Of a stretch of DNA of 64,000 nt, positions 42,993-53,754 are shown piece after piece. The DNA is from Fomitopsis serialis (lineage: Eukaryota; Basidiomycota; Agaricomycetes; Polyporales; Fomitopsidaceae): assembly GCF_022376445.1 (NCBI RefSeq), contig NW_025954995.1:186001-250000 (forward strand). Direction: 5' to 3'. The notes beneath the pieces were generated by a model that was not told the DNA's origin, searched no databases, and saw nothing but the letters and a program-made list of their open reading frames with translations. A program made the translations under genes and the position numbers. The first letter of the stretch is position 1; each line of letters opens with the position of its first letter.

Positions 42993-44880
42993 TGAAGGCG
43001 CAGTAATCACTGCAGCCGGCGCCCTGCTCGCTACCCGAAAGGGCAGCTGCCCTTTATGGACCGCCCAGGTCACCCCCGGCGCCGGGGAAAGCTCGCGGCG
43101 GCGGCACTACCCAAAATGGGCGCCGTCGCGCGCTCTTCCTCTTTGGGTCCTGTTGCGGGCCCATCGGGCGAATGTGATCGCGATGGGTGATCAGTAAGAT
43201 CTCACCCGTTCTCGGGCTGCACACTGCGCCATATATAGCAGTTGGTTCACTACGGTGCCTGATTGATGCGTGTATCCAGATTCGGATATGGACAGCACAC
43301 ATGTTGGGCTCCACGACATATCTTTTCGGGCTAGGCGCAGCACCACATCTAACTGTTTTCCTTGTAGCATAGGACAGTTCAGTAGGTATCGAGGTCTGAA
43401 AGTGCACAGCCTGTGTGTCGTAGTCCACGACATATGCCCTATATGTCACACCTCATGACATACACTGATCACAAATGGTTGACAGTGTACAATACAGTAC
43501 ACATGGCTGCTGGAACGTGAACAGGCGGGCGTGGTCACTGGGCACCCTACAACGCAACATCGACCGCACCTCCTGTCCGTCGCCGACCTGCTCATCACCA
43601 TCCCACCCATCACTTCCCCACCCATCTCCCATGCAATTCATCCTACGCCGTGTCATCCCATCTATCACCCACAGCATCCCATGCTTCACTTGCATTGATC
43701 AACTTGGGCTCCTCCAGCCCGCGGCTCCGGGCTAATGGGTATAGCCAACTGGTCAATCGGGCGACAGCTTCTGCGCGACCTCGCAAGCAAACGGGGAGCG
43801 AGAAGACACCGGGAGAGAGAACGGGTACAACAGGTACAGCATTAGCGATACTCAGCGGGATGGTGGGCAAGGCACACACATACATATTGATGTGGTCGGC
43901 CTCCGCCAATTTGGAGATCTCGTCGGGTTTTGATCCCGACGCGACACCAACGTGCTGGCCTTCATTCGATCCTGATACAGCATTCCGGAGTTGTGGTGAA
44001 CTAGAAAAACTGCGACCCGTGTCGGCAGCCTCCAGCCAACGGCTTGTTCACAAGAGTTAGTGTGTACAGTGCAGTTTGCACTCGGTGACGCACTGCCATC
44101 TGTACCCGCTCGCCGCTATTTGTACCCACCAACGTACCGTTCGTGCTGGTTGGCGCGTCGCCGTTCGCAATCACTGACGTGCCGTTCATACTGGTTGACG
44201 TGCCATTCGACACGCTCTGACGAAAGTCGATTAATCCGTGTGCATACATAATCAAGTCAAGCATGCTTACCTGATTGATTTCACTCTTGAATGCATCTCG
44301 GAGTGTCCACCGTCGTCTTCCGTACAGAGTTGAACATGAAAGCCGGACGGTAAAGGTACAGTAGCATGCGGAAGTGAGGCGAGCCTCGCGGGCGCCCGTA
44401 AACTCAACGTTTGTGTCTATTTGTTGTCTCACCAGATTTGGCAACCCCGATGTGCTCGGGCTGTTCCTGTCCAATCAGAACGCGTTTATTGGTCCTACTT
44501 AGGCCTGCAACATACCGGCGATTTGTGATCGGGACGTTTCCGCACCATGTGTGCACGTATTGTATGCTGGAATGGGGATTAGAGACATGTTTGGTAGCAT
44601 TTACCACAGCAGATGAGATGTAGGACAGCATTCTCGCGTTCAATAAAGATATCTAGTGTACTGTACTGGTTCTCAGTCGAGTCTCGAGTCGTAATGAGTG
44701 TTGCGGCGCAATACATACTGGACTCGGTGATAACACTTTCATTGTATAGGTTATATTCCGCCATTACAGTTCATTGAACTTTCAACATTGCCCACAATCG
44801 CGACGTTTTCAAACTAAACAAAGCAAACAGACGGATCTATTCTATGTGTTGCGTGCGTCCCGGCCCTGCCCACCGTCGCG
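42993..44880. other. no confidently recognised gene
   Basis: The interval is mixed GC-rich and AT-rich DNA. A 157-codon minus-strand frame at 44,001-44,474 contains a short Asn-Gly-Thr repeat (NGTSTSMNGTSVIANG) but no domain I recognise, and I cannot tell whether it is a gene. Confidence 0.35.
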
Positions 44881-45560
44881 GTCACCCACTTCTCGCTCAT
44901 GCGCCCATCTTGCGTTCGGTGGCCGTGTTTGCGTGCTAGGCGTTCGCCCTGCACGCTCGCCGTCGCCGTGCGTGTGGTGCTGGTCCGCGCCCTATGCTCG
45001 CCTGCCCTCTCGCCCTCGCCTTCTCACCCGCTTGTCCTCTCGCCCGTCCGCCCTCCCAGTTTCCCGCTCACCTGCTCGTCCGTCTACCTACCCGCTCGTT
45101 CGCTTGTCAACGCATCCGTCTGCTCACCCGCTCGTCCACCCGCCGGTCGTCCACCCGCCTGTCGTCCACCCACCGCTCGTCCACCCGCCGCTCATCCACC
45201 CGCCGCTCGTCCACCCGCCCGCTCGTTCGCCCGCCGCTCGTCCATCCGCCCGTTTGTCCGCCCGGCCAATGGTCCGTCTCCTCTCCTGCGTCTGCATTTG
45301 TCGGCTGCATTTGTCGGCTGCATTTGCCGGCTGCATTTGCGTGCTGAGTATTCTCCCAGCGCGCTCGCGGTGAACATGTGCTGTCGCCTGCCAACGAGCC
45401 CATCTGCTCACTCTCCTACCCGCCCGCGTGCTCGCCCATACACTCACCTGTCCATCTGCCTACCCACCTGTCCACACGCCCATCCAATCGCCCGTCCACC
45501 TACCCACCCGCGTGCTCGGAGCCTGTCCGCCCACCTGCTCACCCGCCTACCCTCGTACCC
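44880..45560. repeat. C/T-strand-biased minisatellite (CTCGTCCACCCGCCG family)
   Basis: Units near CTCGTCCACCCGCCG (15 bp) recur in a tight block at about 45,130-45,240 and more loosely on either side. All frames read as Pro/Ala/Arg/Ser low complexity, so the long frames here are not genes. A separate 13-bp tandem, TGCATTTGTCGGC, repeats four times at 45,292-45,340. Confidence 0.85.
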
Positions 45561-46107
45561 GTGCCTATGCTCCGCCCGTCGGCTGCGTTTGCACGCATGG
45601 CATTAGCCCTGCGTTCTCGCAGTCGACGCGCGTGTTGTGCTGCACGTCGACGCGCCCTGTGCCCATGGTCAGCTCGCTCGCTCATGCGTCTGCACTCACC
45701 TTCGCTCGACGCTAGGCCATGCTGACGCACCCGCCACCTGTTCGTCGGCTGTGGCTGTGCGCTGCGGTCCAACGGTGACGGTGACCGACGCGGGATGGTG
45801 GAGGTCGCAGACGGCGGGCGGAACCGCTCGTCGCTCGTTCGGCTCGTTGCGGCATTCCGTGCTTGTCCGAGGACCACGCCAGGACCACGCAGCGGCAGGG
45901 CGGCGGCGCAGGGGATCCGAGATCGTACCTGATCTCAGATGCCCTGACCCCGATGTGCCATCCAAATGGAGAAGCTGCGCATCACGCACCAGTGGCGCCG
46001 CCCAGCCGTGGACGAAGGGACCGGGCTGCCCCGGCGTAGCTGCCATATCAGGGAATGACCGACGGCGCCTCGTTTATACATGACGGCGCCTCGCTCATAC
46101 ATGAGCG
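45560..46107. other. no gene recognised
   Basis: GC-rich DNA between the minisatellite and repeat copy B. Frames in both strands are short and without known domains. Confidence 0.35.
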
Positions 46108-46208
46108 AGTGGCAGCTCATGTATGAAAGCAGGCCCAGGTAAGTACAGGCATTTATGTATGATCCCTTTGTGCTCACTACAAGGATTTCATACAAACATA
46201 TGCCTATA
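46108..46208 (-). repeat. diverged repeat, copy B
   Basis: Contains GTAAGTACAGGCATTTATGT, TTTGTGCTCACTACAAGG and TTTCATACA, the reverse complement of copy A at 42,905-42,992. Just before it, CTCATACATGAG and CTCATGTATGA form a local palindrome. Confidence 0.7.
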
Positions 46209-46379
46209 TGGCCTGCGACGTAGAACAGCATAGTACACAATAGAATGACAGTAATATTAGCACTGATCGTACAGGCTTGTACTGGTCACTCAAGAGTTGT
46301 CAGCAACACAGAGCACAGAGCACAGAAATAACATTAGGTGTGGGAAATGTATTTAATTGCGAGATGATACGGTAGTAGG

Positions 46380-46640
46380 CAGGCAAGGAGTGAGCACGTG
46401 CGCAAGAGTGGGCGAGCAGACGGGGGAGGCGAGGGCAAATGGTTCGGTTGGTAGTCGAGCTAGCAAAAGCAGGAGATTGGCCAGGGCAGGTGCACGGGCG
46501 GGCGAGAGGGCAAGCAAGCAGAAAGCAGGCGGACAGCAAAGCGGACAGATGGGCAAGTGAACGAGGGGGAGAGCGGGCAAGCGAGGGACGAGGGCGTGAG
46601 CAAGCGGGCGAGCAGATGGAACAGTTAAGTGCAGACATGG
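46380..46640. repeat. A/G-biased minisatellite (same family, opposite strand)
   Basis: GGCGAGCAGGCGGG-like phrases in purine-rich form (GGGCAAGCGAG, GGGCGAGCAG) match the complement of the 44.9-45.6 kb array. Confidence 0.75.
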
Positions 46641-47870
46641 GCAGGTAGTTCATCAAGCTCTGTGCCATGGATTCACACTCACCTTGTGCCTGGGTATCAC
46701 AGTTCCTAGTCTCATGCTCGTCGTGAGGGCTTGCACACAGCGGGCCCATCAAGTTGGGGCACTCACACTACTGATTCGCTTGGCGTATTGGTACTAAGCC
46801 AAACCTAAGCCGGTGTACGGGAAATTTGCTAAAGACAGAAGACAGAACTAGTGATGCACAGACTTAGAAACTAGCCCATAACCATATATAGTCTTATATT
46901 TTGCAGACTTTCTTGGCAGCTTAATGTAACCTAGCTAGTTATCTTAGATTCGGTCGAGCTAGGCTTGACTAATTGATATAGCCGGTCATGAGCTAGTTAT
47001 AACCTAACTTCACAAAAGTTGGTTATAGTTGGTTCAAGTCGACTAGAGCCGACCAAAGCTGGCAAAAATCTAGTAAAAGGGACCCAACTCCAACCATGTA
47101 GGCCTTCTATGGTTCTACCCAGACCCCATCCGGATTCACTGCCAGTGTTGGTGGTGAACCGCGGGTTCATCTATGCCTACCATTTTCTTGCCCCCTCCTG
47201 CTCGCTCACTCTTGTGTGTTTCTACCACCCCCCTGGCCCTCGCCCGTGCCCTGCCCTTGCCCTGCCCTCCGTCCTCGCCCTAAATCTGCTCGCAATCCCG
47301 TCTGCTGGCCCTGCCCGTTGTCACCGACCCATCCTCGCCCACCATCCACCTCTGTGGTCACATCAGGGAAATCCAGATTCGCAAATGAGGACACATGATG
47401 CAAAATGAGGCATAATTGTGCAAAATGTCACCTAATTAGCCGCATTAGAGATTAGATCATTTTGCTTTACCCCCTTTCTAATTAGATCTAAATGACACTT
47501 AGAGAGAACGAATTATCACTACTTCATGGAAGATATGGTCTCGGTGAGGCCATGTTATCTCACAAAATTGCATGCTATTTCATACTATAAGCATGATACT
47601 TCCCACAAACCGTGGTGTAGCGGCTGTAGTGACGTCGCATCATAAGGTTTAGGATCATACTAATCAATTGGGTGCTAAAGTACTGATAGTAATCAACTTC
47701 GGTATTGAAAGTGTACGTATGCGTAGCTCCCGCCGCCAGTGCTGCCAGTGGTAGTAGTCTACCCGTACCTGCCCTGGGTACAGACCCGTCGCAAGCTGTG
47801 AATTGCCGGGGGCTTACCTGTACCTGTACCCGTACCCGCCCGGGTACCGTACCCGTGCAGCGGATACAGG
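46640..47870. other. no gene recognised
   Basis: AT-richer DNA with loosely repeated GAGCTAG/GGTTATAGTTGG phrases near 46,930-47,080 and a C-rich stretch at 47,220-47,340. Frames of up to 129 codons are low-complexity. Confidence 0.35.
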
Positions 47871-48010
47871 TCATGTGCGGGTTCGCTGGTCTGCGGCTCC
47901 ATGCGCGGATGGGCGAGCAGATAGGTGATGGAGTGGGGGAGTGGGCAGAACGGCGGAGAAGCTCGCGCAGGCGGGCGGGTGGGCGAGCGAGTGATTGCGC
48001 GGGCAAGCGG
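47870..48010. repeat. short A/G-biased minisatellite segment
   Basis: GGGCGAGCAG and GGCGGGCGGGTGGGCGAGCG phrases, again the complement of the C/T family. It is preceded by a run of TACCCG/ACCTGT units at 47,815-47,855. Confidence 0.65.
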
Positions 48011-48485
48011 GCGGCACCCGTTGTCCTGAGTCCTCGCCGTGTTCCCCACCATCTTCCTCGCTCGTGCGTACCCACCATCGACGAGCCTACTGAGTAAGAT
48101 TTGACGTTCCGAACGGTAAACCCGGAGTGAGATCTGGCCGTCTGAAACGGTGCGGCCGGCGCTGGCCGGAGGGGTCCGGGTCAACGTTGCAGACGTTGTC
48201 ATTGCCAGCATCAGCAAACTGTGCACTGCCTGAACATCTGACGGGCTGATAGGAGGGCCTCAGACACCCTCAGAGTGCCAGATGCCTCAGGACACTCAGA
48301 TCACGTCAGATGCACAGTAAGTATCAGAACGTTTATCATTCTTCGATATTGTAGTACTACCAGTACCCGTAGTCGCACATCCAATAAATGTCTTCAACAT
48401 CTCTGTTTAGCTGTAATATTGTATATTCTACCCGTACATGAATGTGCTTCAGTGAGCGGAGCCCCAGCTTCCTCGCAAGTGTCCT

Positions 48486-48905
48486 TCAATGCCCGCAGGC
48501 GCTGCAGCATGCTGCTCCGCGTCGTCCGCACACCGCGTCTCGTTCTCGAGTGGCTCGCTCGCTCGCATGGGTCTTCATACGCTTGGCTGCCTTCTTGGCT
48601 GTCTTGCGCATGTACATCCAAACGACGGGCACAATCCACTGACACGGCTTGACGATCGCTGCGAACCGCTTCCCGGATGTTGAGACCAGCGTCGCAGGAT
48701 TACCAGGCTCGTCATCGTCGAGCTCCATTTGGGTTTCTTCTGTTGTGTGGTACCGTCTTCACCATTGTGTCGTCATCGTCTTCTCGAGCGCAATTCTGGG
48801 TTTGATGTTCTGCTAGCCATGCTTGAAGGTTGACGCTCTTGCGTCGGACACGGAGCAGCTCTTGTTGCTGCGCTGCCAGCTGCCCACGGAATTGCCGATG
48901 TCCTT
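48486..48905 (-). pseudogene. fragment of an unknown gene with one frame break
   Basis: On the minus strand, QFRGQLAAQQQELLRVRRKS and VNLQAWLAEHQTQN precede an acidic stretch. After a frame change near 48,730, MELDDDEPGNPATLVSTSGK, FAAIVKPCQWIVPVVWMYM and a Lys-rich tail follow. The two parts read like one degraded or mis-assembled protein with a possible membrane segment. No family was recognised. Confidence 0.35.
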
Positions 48906-49288
48906 ATCACAAGAATTAGCTTTTGTCCACCACAACGATTAGTGCTTACTGTTTCTCGTTGCCTACCTTTGCTCTCCTGCTGTCACACCTCGCGCTAGAG
49001 CCTTACTCTCTCGCCATCGCACTTCACGCCGTCGAGCTTCACTCTTCCAGTGACAAATTTCACTGTCCTGCTGTCGAGCCTCAGTCTCCCGTTGACGAAC
49101 GTTGCCTTCCCACTGCCGAGCCCTCCTCTCCTGTCGATGAACATCGCGTTCCCGCCCACTGGTTTGAGTCGCGCTCTGAACACATCATCAACATCAACCG
49201 CTGACGCGACCGAAAAGAACACAAAAGCCACACAAAAACCCAACCGTGAGGTCGAGCAGTGGTATGCGAGGCCTCTGCGTCTATGAGA

Positions 49289-49798
49289 TGTACGGGGGAC
49301 TGTACAGTGGTCTAGGTAAGAAGGGGGAGGACGGACAAGACTCCGAACGACGTGGGAGAGCTTCGAAGATGTCGAAGACTGTTCGAAGATGAGGGCTAAG
49401 CCTCGAAGGTAGGAGGGGGAGTTTCGACAGACGTGTCGAACGAACGGCGACAAGGAAGGCGAGCGACGGCAGGAGAAGAAGTGTAGAGCCTCTCGGGGCA
49501 ACTACGAGCTGGCGAACGTACTGGCGAACTGACTGACTGGCTTCGATCGTACTGACTGACTGGCGAACTTGCTGACTTCGAACGTACTGGCTGACTGACG
49601 AACCTCGCCGGTGCGAGGTGAGATTGAGAGGGTAAGGGGGTCTCTCCGATTCGAAGGGAACAAGTCCCAGAGTATATACAGGAAAATACGGTCCGAAGAC
49701 CAAGAGAGCCAAGAGAAATAAGAAATGATGAATGAAAGTGATAAGGAAAGCAGCCAATCGGAGAATGTCACAACGCTCAACCCGGACCTACTAACACA
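49289..49798. mobile_element. solo LTR, 510 bp, with 5-bp target duplication TGAGA
   Basis: The element begins TGTACGGGGG and ends CTACTAACACA, giving the TG...CA ends expected of an LTR. TGAGA directly precedes (49,284-49,288) and follows (49,799-49,803) it. Inside are repeated GACTGACTGGCGAAC phrases and a TATATAC near 49,674. Which strand is transcribed is not certain. A solo LTR arises by recombination between the two LTRs of a retrotransposon. Confidence 0.82.
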
Positions 49799-49935
49799 TG
49801 AGAGAATCCAACTCGGCCTTCCGCAGGTTCCGCATAACGGGCGACCGTCCCCGAACGGCGAAGGTCATAACCGGAGCCGGTGACAGTCCTCGAAGATATG
49901 AGACAGCTGCAGGAGTTCGCCTGACCTACACGAAC

Positions 49936-50642
49936 ATGCCGCACCTCGACCCAACTTCCGAGGCGTACGCTGCCCGCTACTACCGCCTCCTAGAGGTCCT
50001 CAAGACCGAGGGACTTGTCGAGCCGCGATACGATGCCAACAGTCCCGGAGAGTGGCTGGCTTGGGCCCACGGAGTCCGTTGGATGATTGTACGTGCCTCC
50101 GAACTTAGACTATCGTTCGAACCATCGAACCGACCTTCGAACAGCGATTCTTGTTCGAGTCCCGCAGCCGGGCCATCCTGCTAGCGAACGATACGCTTCC
50201 TGCTCCTAGGTCGTTCCCCGAGATCGACGAGTTGATGCGTTACCTCGACGAGGTCTTTCACCGCGATGGCAACCAGGGGGACATCCTAGGTTCGCCCTAC
50301 CCTACGATCGCGTGGTCCGAGACCTTGGTGCTGCTCGAACAAGTCAACCAGGCCGAACGTCGTCCTCTCGCGAACCCGCAGTATCAGCGCGAGACGTTGA
50401 TCCTGTCCGACTTCCGCCAGCTGCCCGACAACCTCGAGTCCATGGGTCGAGCGATTCACAACATCGCAGTCGACCAGCGCCGCACGCACAGCACCCTCGT
50501 CGGGTTGCTCGAAAGCCTGCTCGAGCGCGTCAACACTGACCGTAGCTTCGACGCCGGTCCGTCTGTTCGTAGGGGTAGGGGTGGTGGTCATGGGTGTGGA
50601 GGTCGAGGCCATAGATACGAGAGTTGCCGAGGCCGTCACTAG
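49936..50642 (+). CDS. unknown protein, two exons, possible Gag-like fragment
   Basis: Exon 1 reads MPHLDPTSEAYAARYYRLLE, then VLKTEGLVEPRYDANSPGEW and AHGVRWMI. A GT-AG intron (about 50,089-50,142) joins RFLFESRSRAILLANDT, FPEIDELMRYLDEVF, LVLLEQVNQAERRPLANPQY, and a helical stretch ending in a Gly/Arg-rich tail (RRGRGGGHGCGGRGHRYESC). The frame is open back to the LTR edge, but I prefer this internal ATG. The size, helical content and RGG tail would fit a retroelement Gag or an RNA-binding protein. No family was recognised. Confidence 0.5.
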
Positions 50643-50899
50643 TTAGTTTGACCTAGCCGTGTACTTGCCCGTAGTCCTACCAATGTAGCGACACTTCTAA
50701 ACCGCTTGCCTTTGCCACTAAGGGTTCCGAACATTGACGCTTGAGCTTCGAACATCGGGCGATTCCCTCGAACGGACGGACAGTGCGTCGACCGTTCTGA
50801 CTTAGTGTACTGTCGTACCGACCGTAAATCGCGTTTTTGGTGGGTAGATGAGCTAAGGGCTCATCACCGCGTAGGCGGCTTCGCCTTCCGGCTCGCGCT

Positions 50900-51330
50900 G
50901 GCCTGGTGCACGTCGGCGCGTGGGCGGGTCAGCGAACAAACACGTAGACAGGTCAGTGAATGAGTGTAAGGGAGGTGGCGCGAGCGAACGGGAAGAAGGG
51001 GAGATGGGGAGGCGAGCGGGCGGGAAGGCCGGCGGCGGGAGGACGAGCAGGCCGGCGGGTGGGCGAACAAGAGAGCGAGGCAGATGTGTCCGCAAGGCGC
51101 ATGTGCTCGCTAGGCGGGCGAACAGGTGGGCGAGTGAGGGAGCGAGGTGGAAGTATAGTCGAGTGAGGTGGGTGGGCAAGCCAGGCAGGTCGGCGAGCAA
51201 GGTGGGCGGGCGAGCGGACTGGCAGACAGGCTCGGGAGAAGGCGAGCGCGCGAGAAGACGGGCGGGCGAGAAGATGGGCGGGCGAGAAGATGGGCGGGCT
51301 GGTGAGATGGGCTGACGAGCGTAAATGGGC
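50900..51330. repeat. A/G-biased minisatellite
   Basis: GGGCGAGAAGATGGGCGGGC repeats exactly near 51,268-51,300, with looser GGCGGGCGAGCG units before it. It is the complement of the C/T-biased arrays at 45 kb and 52 kb. Confidence 0.8.
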
Positions 51331-51437
51331 AAGCATCGCACTCACCTGTACTATCCTTTCCGTGCCCCGCCTCGTCAGCTCTGTGTTACCCTCCCTTCTC
51401 CGTCGATGGTTGCGCGTGCTTTGAAGTTGACGCCAAG

Positions 51438-51821
51438 TTGACGCTACCGCGCAGTGGTGAGGAGGAGGAGGCGTCGACGCTGGTGAGAAGTGCTAAGCGC
51501 CTCAGACACGACACGTCACACGCGCGCCCGCCGGACTTCCTCTCGACACTCAAGTCTCATAGTCCGCCTTCAGCCCCTCCTCCCTCTCTGCTTGGCCCTC
51601 GCTTGCCCACCGCCGACCCAGTACAGACCGGTGGACCCATCCGCAAGAGACGGCACGTGCCGGACCACTGCAAGGCTCAAGGTCGTGCTGTACGCAACTG
51701 CAACGAGCCCCAGCGACGCACCAAGAGTGTCGTAGGAGGCTCGCGAAGGGCTAACATGCAGGGAGGAACACGGGTTGCGGCCAACAGGGCCAGCGAGTCA
51801 AGTGAGTACGCCGCTTTTTAG
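51438..51821 (+). CDS. small open frame, 127 codons, unknown
   Basis: MTLPRSGEEEEASTLVRSAK begins a basic, Pro/Ser-rich protein without a recognised domain. It has GC-rich composition like its repeat surroundings. It may be chance. Confidence 0.2.
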   Translation: MTLPRSGEEEEASTLVRSAKRLRHDTSHARPPDFLSTLKSHSPPSAPPPSLLGPRLPTADPVQTGGPIRKRRHVPDHCKAQGRAVRNCNEPQRRTKSVVGGSRRANMQGGTRVAANRASESSEYAAF

Positions 51822-51824
51822 TCC

Positions 51825-52845
51825 GGTATGATACCGTTCAACGAGCAGGACCGCAATGCGCAACAGCCTGCCAGGCACTCAGCGCGGCATGCAAGGGCCC
51901 GCCGCGCATCAGCCCGGCATGCCCCAGTCCGACGCGCATAGGCTTTTGAGGACGGGCACCCCACGGCGTCCCTTTACTGGGTTGTCTGCTAACTCACTTG
52001 CTCGCTCAGTCACCCGCTTTCGCCCTCGCTCTCTCCCTAGCTCGCCTACCCGCTCGCCTGCCGTCTTGCTCACCCGTTATTCCACTCGCCTGCTGTTTCA
52101 CGCGCCCGCCGCTCCACTCGCCTGTTGTTCAATTCGCCTGTCGCTTCCCTCGCCCGCCGTCCTGCTCACCCACCGTCTCGCTCTCCCTGTCGTCCCTCAC
52201 ACTTGTGTCCCTCTCGCCGCCCTACTTACCCGCTGTGTCGCTCACCCACCGTCCCGCATGCCCGCACAAGTCCGTGCATGACCCCCCAGACCCGCTGACC
52301 CGCGTAGCACCCGTACTCGCCGTGGCGGGTTTGTACCGGTGCTGGTATGGGTCCGAGTCCGAGCCGTGCTCGGCGCTAGCTGCCATGCACAAGCTCGAGA
52401 AGGATCTATCCTTTGAGTACGAACATGGCGAGGAGCATGGCCCGCCCACTATACTTACACCCGCCTGACGAGTCCGAGCCGAGCGAGTGCCAGCCCGCCC
52501 AGTGCCGCTCCGTGCAAGTCCGCCGAGCAATGACCCGCCTGGCACATGCGAGCCCGACAAATGGTTGACATGCACGTTCCTCATCCTGCGGACGCTGCGC
52601 CACATACCGCGGACGGACCCACCAGCATCGAACTTCGAAGAATTGGAATACAGATCACGAACCAATGCGCACTGGTAAGACGCGGGCCAGTTCGCCGTAC
52701 ATAACGTGCCCAAGCCCGGTACGACACAGCTCAACGAGCAGTATTGTGACAAGCAATACTTGACCAGGCACCCGGCGCGGCACGCAAGGGCCTGCCGAGC
52801 CCCAGCTCGCCGTGTATAGGCCCGTGAAGGATGAGCGTGCTGCAT
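51825..52845. repeat. pair of about 130-bp direct repeats flanking a C/T minisatellite
   Basis: 51,828-51,965 and 52,710-52,840 share the order CGGTA.GA, CAACGAGCAG, CCAGGCAC, GCGCGGCA.GCAAGGGCC and GGC.....GA. The block between contains a C/T-biased minisatellite (about 51,985-52,270). Downstream of each copy a GAGAAGGA...GAGTA phrase recurs. This looks like a dispersed repeat family carrying the minisatellite. Confidence 0.55.
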
Positions 52846-53224
52846 CCCAGCCCGAGAAGGAGCTCGGCCGCCGAGTATGGACACAACGAGTGGGGGAGCG
52901 AGTCCGCCACGTACATTCACTGGGCAGATGGTAGCTCGTACAAGTGTACGATACATTATGATTAGCAATCACTAATTTGTACAGTAGTAGCAATCAATAA
53001 AATATGATTGAATCGATTTCTATGTCCTGGCTGATCAGGCTGACGAGCTGGGTAGTCTGACAGGGTGTCTGAACACTCTGAAAATCCTGTCTGACGAGTT
53101 AGCATCGAAAAAAATCGAGGTCATGAGGGCTGAAAATCTGAAGCAATCTGGGGCAATCTGAAGGCTTCTGAAGGCTTCTGAAGCCCCTGACATGGCCCTC
53201 AGACAGATTGCATGATTTCCTGAT

Positions 53225-53600
53225 GAGCATGTTGCCAGCGGTCCGGCCGGAGTGCATGCCGGCCGGCTCTGCCTCGTCTCCAACGTTGCGGCCGGCCTTG
53301 CCATCCCTGAATACTGTCCCCAACGATCCACCCGGCCTGTTTTCATGGTACGTTGCAACGCTCCGGCCGGAGTGCATGCCAGCCCCGCCCCCCCTCCTCA
53401 ATGTTGCGGCCGGCCTGTTTTCACTGGACGTTGCAACGCTCCGGCCGGACTACACCCCGGCCGCCCCCCCACTTCTCAACGATCCGCCCGGCCTCTTTCA
53501 CCCAACGTTGCAATGCTCCGGCCGGAGGGTATGCCGGCCGGTCATCCCTCGTTCCCAACGTTGCGGCCGGAGCAGGCAGAATTCAAAGTGGCCAGGCAGT
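53225..53600. repeat. about 80-bp tandem repeat rich in CGGCCGG
   Basis: GCAACGCTCCGGCCGG recurs near 53,354 and 53,437, and as GCAATGCTCCGGCCGG near 53,510, each preceded by ACGTTGC-type phrases. CCGGCCGG and CGGCCGGC occur many times on both strands because the motif is self-complementary. Confidence 0.8.
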
Positions 53601-53754
53601 CCACGCTGCAAACAGTCCGGCCGGTCAACAGATATAGCATTGCAAACGAGCCGGCCGGCCTCAGGCCCTACCACTACAAATGGTCCGGCCGGACTTTTTG
53701 CCGGCCGAAAACACAATGTCTCGGGCCGAGGGTACAGCCAAAACTCGGCCAAAG

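Noticed and set aside
44774..45725. Long overlapping frames of 115-235 codons in all phases
   Set aside because: They are products of the C/T minisatellite. All frames read as Pro/Ala/Ser/Arg low complexity with no start context or introns.
53090..53125. A second hammerhead-like core (CTGACGAG ... GAAA)
   Set aside because: The stretch between them does not form a stem II, and flanking stems I and III are not visible.
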